Source: Verrucomicrobiia bacterium (GTDB lineage Bacteria; Verrucomicrobiota; Verrucomicrobiia; CAIQCK01). Taken from it: a stretch of DNA of 6,927 nucleotides. Location: positions 1 to 6,927 of the forward strand of contig JAOACV010000131.1 of assembly GCA_026417675.1 (NCBI GenBank), read 5' to 3'. The position numbers and the translations under genes were made by a program. The notes under the pieces were generated by a model that was not told where the DNA came from, did not search any database, and worked only from the letters and a program-made list of their open reading frames with translations. Each line of letters starts with the position of its first letter. Position 1 is the stretch's first letter. Below, in pieces: positions 1 through 4,604 of this stretch.

Positions 1-61
1 GGCGGAAACCCTCCAGGAAGGGATGCTCTCGCAGGATGTCCTCAAGAGACTTGCTTTCCAT
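1..61 (-). CDS. Cyclic-nucleotide-binding-domain protein of a hydrogenase operon, 5' fragment (runs off the window)
   Basis: Only the first 20 codons are present, reading MESKSLEDILREHPFLEGFR. This is the typical opening of the small cNMP-binding (Crp-like effector domain) proteins encoded next to the HydB-type iron-sulfur subunit in group 3b [NiFe] hydrogenase operons; the acidic-hydrophobic stretch precedes the beta-roll, which lies outside the window. The start is supported by a Shine-Dalgarno-like AGGGAG (complement of 69-74) 7 nt before the ATG. It begins 34 bp after the stop of the upstream iron-sulfur gene on the same strand, so co-transcription is likely. The identification rests on a short N-terminus plus context. 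In the known families the protein is thought to sense a nucleotide or form part of the complex, but no function can be shown from this fragment. Confidence 0.6.
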   Translation of the reverse strand, partial: MESKSLEDILREHPFLEGFR

Positions 62-95
62 CGGGTCGCTCCCTGTCACCCCAGGCCGGTGGGCC

Positions 96-1298
96 TCAAC
101 CGGAGGCGACCACCTTGCTGACTTCTTCCGTCAGATCGATCTTGGCCGGGCACCACGCGATGCAGCGCCCGCAGCCCACGCAACCGAACATATCAAACTG
201 GTCCACCCACCATCCCAGCTTGTGCGTCAGCCACTGCCGGTAGCGCGACCGCGGCGACATGCGAATGTTGCCGAAGTGCGTGTAGGTGAACGCCAGCGTG
301 AAACACGAGTCCCACTTGCGCACGCGCCGCGCCTCGGTGCCGGCGATGTCGGTGGCGTCCTCGATCGTGTTGCAGAAACAGGTCGGACAGACCATTGTGC
401 AATTGCCGCAGGTCAGGCAGCGCGCCGCCACGTCGTCCCAGCGGGGGTGTTCGTAGTTCCGATAGAGCAGTTCCTTGATGCCCGCGACGTCCAGTTGCCG
501 GCCCATTTGTTGGGCGGCCTCAGTCACAACGCGCGCGGCGGCCTCCCGTTCCGCTTTCTGTGCCGGCGCGTGGGGCAGACCGCTCAAGACGGCGGCGCCC
601 GCTTTGGAACCAACCTCCACCACGAAGTAGTGCCGCTTGCCGTCCAGAACCTCCGTCATCGCCAGGTCGAAGCCGTGCGTCGCCTTCGGCCCCGTCTTCA
701 TCGAAGCGCAAAAACACGTGCCGCCCGCCCGGGCGCAGTTGACGGCGACCACAAAGACCTTTTCACGCCGCGCCTTGTAGGCCGAGTCCGCGTGCCCCCC
801 GTTCATCAATACCCGGTCCAGGACCGCTATCGTCTGCAGGTCGCACGCGCGCACGCCGAACAACGCCAGCTTGGACACATCGGCGCCCGTCGTTTGCGGT
901 TCGAAGCCGCGTCCGCGCCGCTTGGCTTTCCAAACACAGATCTCGGCGGGGTGGAGAAATTTTTTCAGCGATTGCGGCCCCGTCGCGTAGCCAAAGATCG
1001 TCTGGCCCGACGGCCCGGCCGTCTTTTCCGACGCGACCCCGTCCACCGAAAGGACCACGGCGCCAAAACGGGTCTTGTCGGATTGTTTCTTCAGCCGATA
1101 CGTGCCCGCGCCCTGTTCGTCCGTCCAGCCGATGGGCAAGTCCTCCAGCCGCGCCACTTCGTCGAAGACGACTGCATTTTCGCGCACGGTCGGGCCAACC
1201 ACGCGATAGCCGCGTTGACGCAGCGCGTCGAGCAAATGCTGGAGCGCCGCTCGTTCCAGCACAACCTGCGCGCCATTCTCGAGCGATGGTCTGGCCAT
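96..1298 (-). CDS. 4Fe-4S dicluster subunit of a group 3b [NiFe] hydrogenase / sulfhydrogenase (HydB/AsrA-like beta subunit)
   Basis: Predicted 400-residue cytoplasmic electron-transfer protein. It carries two ferredoxin-type Cys-x2-Cys-x2-Cys-x3-Cys motifs near the C-terminus: Cys294/297/300/304 in CLTCGNCTMVCPTC and Cys373/376/379/383 in CVGCGRCIAWCP. Both are as expected for the Fer4_22-type family that includes AsrA (anaerobic sulfite reductase A) and HydB of sulfhydrogenase. Upstream are other family hallmarks: FGVRACDL around 147-154, and NCARAGGTCFC around 187-197 followed by a TGP motif. The region between the clusters (WDSC, then RYRQWLTHKLGWW) also fits the hydrogenase branch better than AsrA. 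Known family members relay electrons between the NAD(P)-binding gamma subunit and the [NiFe] subunits or sulfur. I chose the ATG at 1298 rather than the upstream one at 1331 because GGAGGA lies a few nt before it; the longer form would add 11 residues (MREIKRPPEDR). The next gene downstream starts 34 bp after the stop. The enzyme type is inferred; the catalytic subunits are not in view. Confidence 0.88.
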   Translation of the reverse strand: MARPSLENGAQVVLERAALQHLLDALRQRGYRVVGPTVRENAVVFDEVARLEDLPIGWTDEQGAGTYRLKKQSDKTRFGAVVLSVDGVASEKTAGPSGQTIFGYATGPQSLKKFLHPAEICVWKAKRRGRGFEPQTTGADVSKLALFGVRACDLQTIAVLDRVLMNGGHADSAYKARREKVFVVAVNCARAGGTCFCASMKTGPKATHGFDLAMTEVLDGKRHYFVVEVGSKAGAAVLSGLPHAPAQKAEREAAARVVTEAAQQMGRQLDVAGIKELLYRNYEHPRWDDVAARCLTCGNCTMVCPTCFCNTIEDATDIAGTEARRVRKWDSCFTLAFTYTHFGNIRMSPRSRYRQWLTHKLGWWVDQFDMFGCVGCGRCIAWCPAKIDLTEEVSKVVASG

Positions 1299-1302
1299 CC
1301 TG

Positions 1303-1308
1303 TCCTCC
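1303..1308 (-). promoter_or_regulatory. Shine-Dalgarno site that sets the start of the iron-sulfur subunit gene
   Basis: On the minus strand this reads GGAGGA, ending 4 nt before the ATG at 1298-1296. It is the strongest ribosome-binding match in the window. It would lie inside the coding region if the upstream ATG at 1331 were used, so it argues for the 400-residue form. Confidence 0.7.
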
Positions 1309-1317
1309 GGCGGGCGC

Positions 1318-1346
1318 TTTATTTCACGCACAAGCCTTCACCGCAA
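1318..1346 (-). promoter_or_regulatory. Weak candidate promoter for the hydrogenase-type operon
   Basis: In the 75-bp gap between the glycoside-hydrolase-like gene and the iron-sulfur gene, the minus strand has TTGCGG (complement of 1341-1346), 17 nt, then AATAAA (complement of 1318-1323). These match the sigma-70 boxes at only 3/6 and 4/6 positions. A start about 7 nt downstream would give a very short leader containing the GGAGGA site. The two genes flanking the gap have unrelated roles, so a promoter here is reasonable, but this particular one is a guess. Confidence 0.2.
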
Positions 1347-1389
1347 GAGAAAAATGGACAAAGTTGAAGGCGTTCACCGCTCTTGCGGT
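1340..1389. repeat. 10-bp perfect inverted repeat across the 3' end of the glycoside-hydrolase-like gene
   Basis: ACCGCAAGAG at 1340-1349 is the exact reverse complement of CTCTTGCGGT at 1380-1389, with a 30-nt loop that includes the TGA stop (1374-1376) of the minus-strand gene. On the minus-strand transcript it would form a long-loop hairpin spanning the stop codon. There is a run of T in the loop but none after the second arm, so it is not a standard intrinsic terminator. It overlaps the candidate -35 box for the hydrogenase gene. It may be a weak attenuating structure or chance. Confidence 0.4.
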
Positions 1390-2447
1390 CGCGACAGTTT
1401 CTTCCACGCCGCATAAGCCGGCTTCGGGCCGCCGTCCCGGCGGATCAAACCGTTGCGATCGTTCTCGTTCAGGTCGTGGCGCCAGACCCAACAGAGAAAC
1501 TCCAACTCGATCCCCCGCGCCCGCGTCAGGCGACCGGCCAGTTGGGTGATGAAGTCGGCCTGCCCCGCCTCGCCACCGAGCGGTGGCAGCGCGTTCCAGC
1601 CCAGCTCGCTGAAACCGAGCCGCTTGCCCAGCAAGCACCGCGCCGCGCGCAGGTAGTAATCGTCGGGGACCTTTGTCACTTGGTGCTGGCCGCGCACGGC
1701 GAACGGGTAGGACGTCAGCACCAACAAATCAAGCTTCTCAGGCCGAAACATGCGCAGCGCCTTCGCGATGTCGGCCTCTCGGTTCTCGGACACGACTTCG
1801 CGGGCGAACGTGCAGAACACCCGCGTTTCCGGCGACAACGCCTTCGCAGCATCATATATCTCCTCGTAGAGGCTGACGAAATGCTGGAAGCCGTTCGGAC
1901 TGGCCGGGGCCGCGCCGTGTTTCTCCAGCCAGCGGTTCACCTCGTTGCCCGCCGACAGATAGAGCGGCCGCGTCGCGCGCAACGCGTCGAGCGCGGCTTG
2001 TTTGTAGGCCTGCCTCCACGCCGGACTGCTCAGCGTGGCGTCGCTCATGCCGGGCGGTGTTTTCAGCGTCAGACCGCGGTCTAGGAACGATAGATGAATG
2101 ATCGGCGCCATGCCGTAGCCCCGAATCAACTTCTCCACAAAGGTTTGTCCCCAGTCGCCCCGCAGGTCCGACGCCAGTGCGAAGAACGGCGACGGCCGGC
2201 CCCAGACCGGCACCAGTTCCGCATAGCGAGCGGCTTCCCGGTAAGCCTCCTCAAACGATTGTCCGGCCGCCGGCATGGGCAGCACGCCCATGAAAAAACC
2301 GCGCGCGGGCCGCGCCAATTTGTCAGCAACCGCCAGCGGCGGTTCCGCGGCCGCGGCGATCCAACCGGTCCACAGCGCAGCAACTGTGCCAGCCACTTGC
2401 AGTGACACCCTGTGCCTCCAAAACAAAAGCAAGTTTCCCATAGCCAT
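1374..2447 (-). CDS. Secreted TIM-barrel glycoside hydrolase-like protein
   Basis: 357 residues. The N-terminus has a charged segment (WRHR), a hydrophobic core and an AAAAE sequence near residue 31-35, which reads as a signal peptide, so the product should leave the cytoplasm. The rest resembles clan GH-A (beta/alpha)8 enzymes such as GH5/GH53 relatives. Candidate acid/base is Glu169 in LSAGNEVNRW, the usual Asn-Glu pair at the end of strand 4. Candidate nucleophile is Glu281 in LGFSELGW at the expected strand-7 position. Other barrel-strand signatures are IIHLSF (116-121), VLTSYPF (243-249) and LCWVWRHD near 318-325. I cannot place it in a named GH family, and substrate is unknown. An in-frame ATG two codons later (2441) is an equally good start; neither has a strong Shine-Dalgarno. 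It is divergent from the plus-strand hydrolase gene across a 107-bp gap and upstream of, but probably unrelated to, the hydrogenase-type gene. Confidence 0.7.
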   Translation of the reverse strand: MAMGNLLLFWRHRVSLQVAGTVAALWTGWIAAAAEPPLAVADKLARPARGFFMGVLPMPAAGQSFEEAYREAARYAELVPVWGRPSPFFALASDLRGDWGQTFVEKLIRGYGMAPIIHLSFLDRGLTLKTPPGMSDATLSSPAWRQAYKQAALDALRATRPLYLSAGNEVNRWLEKHGAAPASPNGFQHFVSLYEEIYDAAKALSPETRVFCTFAREVVSENREADIAKALRMFRPEKLDLLVLTSYPFAVRGQHQVTKVPDDYYLRAARCLLGKRLGFSELGWNALPPLGGEAGQADFITQLAGRLTRARGIELEFLCWVWRHDLNENDRNGLIRRDGGPKPAYAAWKKLSRPQER

Positions 2448-2554
2448 CCGTGTGTTATTACTGACCGCGCTGGCGGTAGGTTACAATCGGAATGTGGAAC
2501 CTCGACCCAGCATGCAATGGCCAAGGCAACTTCCGAGCGGCTTTCGGGTTTTGA
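2448..2554. promoter_or_regulatory. Divergent intergenic region with a candidate plus-strand promoter
   Basis: This 107-bp gap separates two divergently transcribed genes for exported proteins and must supply leaders for both. The block is visibly more AT-rich at 2448-2490 than the coding DNA around it. TACAAT at 2482-2487 is a good -10 match (5/6) for the plus strand, about 67 bp before the ATG at 2555. The best -35 candidates are CTGACC at 2461-2466 (4/6, but only 15 nt spacing) and TTACTG at 2458-2463 (poor match, 18 nt spacing). I see no convincing minus-strand promoter and no clear operator palindrome. Confidence 0.35.
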
Positions 2555-3703
2555 ATGAATGCCATGAAAAGCGCCTCTCCCCGATCCGGAAAGCGACGCC
2601 GCGCAGACAGAAATGCCAGCCTCACGGCCAACTTCGGTCTTGGGGTCGTCTTGTTGGGCGCTGCCGCCCTGTGGCTCGCCTCCCTCGCGCCGGCGGGCGC
2701 GGCGGAGTCGAAGCGGGATAATGTCGGCGCCTACAAACTCGCCGATGGCCCCTGTGCGGTCGAGATCGTCAAGGACATCGTGCTGCGCGATGCCAAACGG
2801 AACAAAGACCTGCCTGTGCACCTGACGTTCCCGAGGGCGGACGGGAAGTTTCCGATCATCGTCTTTTCCCACGGAGCGGGCGGTTCGGGCGACACCGTGC
2901 TGGCGGGCCTGCCGAAGTTTTGGTCGAGCCACGGCTACATTTGCTTGGTGCCGACCCACGCCGACTCCATCAAGCTGCGCCGCCAGCAGGGCGAGCGTGA
3001 CGCGAGCATGATGGATGTCGCAACGCGCGCGCTCTCGCGCAAGGAAGAATGGGAAAACCGTCCGCGCGACATCACGTTCCTGCTCGATTCGCTTGACGAG
3101 CTGGAAAAGAAAGTCCCCGCGCTCAGGGGCAGATTGGACCGGTCCCGCATCGGCGTCGGTGGCCACTCCTTCGGCGCGTTCACGGCGCAGGTCGTTGGCG
3201 GGGCGACGTTGGACATCGCCGGCGACGGCAAGCCGAAAAGCCTCGCCGATCCGCGCGTGAAAGCCGTCCTCCAGCTTTCCGGGCAGGGCAGGGGCCAAAT
3301 GGGTTTGCACGAGCATTCGTGGAAGGCGATGAACCTGCCGATGATGTGCGTGACCGGTTCGCTTGACCGCGGCGCGCAGGGTCAGGACCCGTCGTGGCGC
3401 AAGGAACCGTTTGACCGTTCCCCTCCCAGCGACAAATACTTCGTCTTCATCGAAGGCGCGCATCACCTCTCGTTCACCGGGCCGCTTTGGACAGAGAGCG
3501 GTCGCGGCGGCCTGCTGGCGGGACGGTTCGGCCGCGGCCGGGCAGGCAGTGGCGACGCGAAGGCGATCTTCGAGTGGGTGAAGTCGGCCACCATCGCGTT
3601 CTGGGATGCGTCGTTACGGCAAGACCGGCAAGCCCGGACGTGGCTGCAATCCGATTCGATCAGCCAAGTCAGCCAGCGCAAGGCCAGGCTGGAGAGGCGT
3701 TGA
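2555..3703 (+). CDS. Secreted alpha/beta hydrolase (dienelactone hydrolase / PAF-acetylhydrolase-like)
   Basis: 382 residues with an N-terminal basic segment (KRRR at 13-16), a hydrophobic stretch about 28-46 and APAGAAES at 45-52, consistent with a Sec-type signal peptide cleaved near residue 50. The mature part shows an alpha/beta-hydrolase layout: the oxyanion-loop motif FSHGAGGSGD at 104-113, the nucleophile elbow GVGGHSFGAF with Ser205 in Gly-x-Ser-x-Gly, a candidate acid Asp271 in VTGSLDRG, and a candidate catalytic His303/304 in EGAHHLSF. Such proteins cleave ester bonds, but the substrate cannot be read from sequence. The C-terminus is a basic tail after the last helix (about 355-382). 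The start is uncertain: an in-frame ATG lies at 2564 and neither start has a clear Shine-Dalgarno. The PF06439-domain gene follows after 52 bp on the same strand, suggesting co-transcription. Confidence 0.82.
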   Translation: MNAMKSASPRSGKRRRADRNASLTANFGLGVVLLGAAALWLASLAPAGAAESKRDNVGAYKLADGPCAVEIVKDIVLRDAKRNKDLPVHLTFPRADGKFPIIVFSHGAGGSGDTVLAGLPKFWSSHGYICLVPTHADSIKLRRQQGERDASMMDVATRALSRKEEWENRPRDITFLLDSLDELEKKVPALRGRLDRSRIGVGGHSFGAFTAQVVGGATLDIAGDGKPKSLADPRVKAVLQLSGQGRGQMGLHEHSWKAMNLPMMCVTGSLDRGAQGQDPSWRKEPFDRSPPSDKYFVFIEGAHHLSFTGPLWTESGRGGLLAGRFGRGRAGSGDAKAIFEWVKSATIAFWDASLRQDRQARTWLQSDSISQVSQRKARLERR

Positions 3704-3742
3704 CTTCCGGGGCGGGGTGTTGGAAGAATCCGCTGGCAATGG

Positions 3743-3748
3743 AAAGGA
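3743..3748 (+). promoter_or_regulatory. Shine-Dalgarno site that sets the start of the PF06439-domain gene
   Basis: AAAGGA lies 7 nt before the ATG at 3756. The reading frame is open upstream to 3606, overlapping the 3' end of the preceding hydrolase gene, but that extension would place 50 residues before an otherwise clear signal peptide. The site and the signal peptide together support 3756. Confidence 0.65.
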
Positions 3749-3755
3749 ACTGGCT

Positions 3756-4493
3756 ATGAAGAACCTCTTTGGCGGTCTATGGCGTGTGGCGCGGCTGTGT
3801 GCGGCGATATGTTTGCTCGCGCCGTGGGTGTCAGCGGCTGACAAACCTTGCGAGCCGGCTGCCGCAAAGGGGGGCGAAACCGCCAAGGCGGCGCCGAAGA
3901 AAGCCGACGCGGACGCGGAGGGTTGGGAAAGCATCTTTGACGGCAAGACGATGGATGGTTGGAAGATCAGCGACTTTGCCGCGAAGGGCGAGGTGAAGGT
4001 GGATCCCGCGTTTCGCGGCGGCGCGGGCGCGATAGTGATCAACATGACCGATGAATTGAACGGCATCACGCTGACCGCCACCAACAACCTGCCGCGGATG
4101 AACTACGAGATCAGCGTGGAGGCGATGAAGCTCGAGGGCAGCGATTTTTTCTGCGGACTAACATTCCCCGTCGGCAAGTCGGCCGTGACCCTTATCTGCG
4201 GCGGCTGGGGCGGCGGTGTGGTCGGCATCTCCAGCATTGACGACATGGACGCATCGGAGAACGAGACGACCAAGTTCATGAATTTCGAGAAGGACCGCTG
4301 GTATCACATTCGCGTCCGCGTCACGCCCGAAAAGATCGAGGCGTGGATTGACAAGGAGCAGTTGATTGACGTGAACATCAAAGACCGGCGGCTCGGCCTG
4401 CGCCCCGGCGACATAGACTGCTCGCTGCCCTTCGGCATCGCCACCTACCAGACACGCACCGCCGTCCGCAGCATCAAGTGGCGGAGGTTTTAG
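3756..4493 (+). CDS. Secreted 3-keto-disaccharide hydrolase-domain (DUF1080, PF06439) protein
   Basis: 245 residues. A signal peptide is evident (LCAAICLLAPWVSAAD, about 14-29), then a low-complexity Ala/Lys/Glu linker (about 30-55), then one PF06439 domain to the C-terminus. Family hallmarks are WESIFDGKTMDGWK at 57-70 (the family's usual opening: Leu/Ile-Phe-Asp-Gly-Lys then Gly-Trp), a Gly/aromatic core around 131-159, and WYHIRVRVTPEKIEAWID at 182-199, the usual late strand pair. The fold is a concanavalin-type beta sandwich; some members hydrolyse 3-keto-glucosides, many only bind sugars. The specific activity here is not determinable. It is shorter than multidomain members and has no extra module. 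It follows the alpha/beta hydrolase gene by 52 bp and precedes the 85-bp inverted-repeat element, so its transcript may end or be processed there. Confidence 0.85.
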   Translation: MKNLFGGLWRVARLCAAICLLAPWVSAADKPCEPAAAKGGETAKAAPKKADADAEGWESIFDGKTMDGWKISDFAAKGEVKVDPAFRGGAGAIVINMTDELNGITLTATNNLPRMNYEISVEAMKLEGSDFFCGLTFPVGKSAVTLICGGWGGGVVGISSIDDMDASENETTKFMNFEKDRWYHIRVRVTPEKIEAWIDKEQLIDVNIKDRRLGLRPGDIDCSLPFGIATYQTRTAVRSIKWRRF

Positions 4494-4498
4494 CGGCC

Positions 4499-4583
4499 AA
4501 CGTGGCGGGAGCGTCCCCCCGGCGCAGAAGACCGGCTTGCAGAAGAAACGGTTGCCGCGCAAGCGGGACGATCGCGCCACGTT
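4499..4583. repeat. 85-bp near-palindromic element (REP/MITE-like) between two secreted-protein genes
   Basis: The outer arms are 19 bp each: 4499-4517 begins AACGTGGCG and ends CGTCCC; 4565-4583 begins GGGACG and ends CGCCACGTT. They are reverse complements at 17 of 19 positions, the mismatches being at arm positions 10 and 13. The 47-bp interior is not itself a clean stem but holds two GCAGAAG copies (4524-4530 and 4539-4545) and two CCGGC copies. The element fills most of the 111-bp gap: it starts 5 bp after the TAG of the PF06439 gene and ends 21 bp before the next ATG, leaving the next gene's GGAG (4594-4597) free. Symmetric ends plus an asymmetric core suit a dispersed non-coding repeat better than a simple terminator; there is no T run after either arm. 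No second copy occurs in this window, so the dispersed nature is an inference. Confidence 0.75.
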
Positions 4584-4604
4584 AGAAGACTGTGGAGAGC
4601 CTGC

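Noticed and set aside
36..1367. A 443-codon open frame on the plus strand opposite the iron-sulfur subunit gene
   Set aside because: It is the mirror of a real gene with clear Fe-S motifs. Its translation is Arg/His/Pro-rich with no recognisable domain, as expected for antisense frames in high-GC DNA.
2591..2602. Basic KRRR segment of the alpha/beta hydrolase as a twin-arginine export signal
   Set aside because: The residues after the arginines (ADRN) do not fit the S/T-RR-x-F-L-K pattern; a Sec-type signal is the simpler reading.
2126..3466. A 446-codon minus-strand frame spanning the divergent gap and parts of two genes
   Set aside because: It lies antisense to the alpha/beta hydrolase and out of frame with the glycoside-hydrolase-like gene, crosses the intergenic region, and shows no domain or signal peptide.
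3530..3539. Perfect palindrome GGCCGCGGCC inside the alpha/beta hydrolase gene
   Set aside because: It is a short GC-only palindrome within coding DNA of a GC-rich genome, expected by chance, with no partner site.
3704..3726. CTTCC/GGAAG hairpin just after the alpha/beta hydrolase stop as a terminator
   Set aside because: The stem is only 5 bp with a 13-nt loop and no following T run, and the next gene starts 52 bp after the stop.
4499..4583. The inverted-repeat element as a plain intrinsic terminator or an insertion-sequence remnant
   Set aside because: There is no T run after the stem, the core is 47 bp long, and no transposase fragment or target-site duplication is evident.
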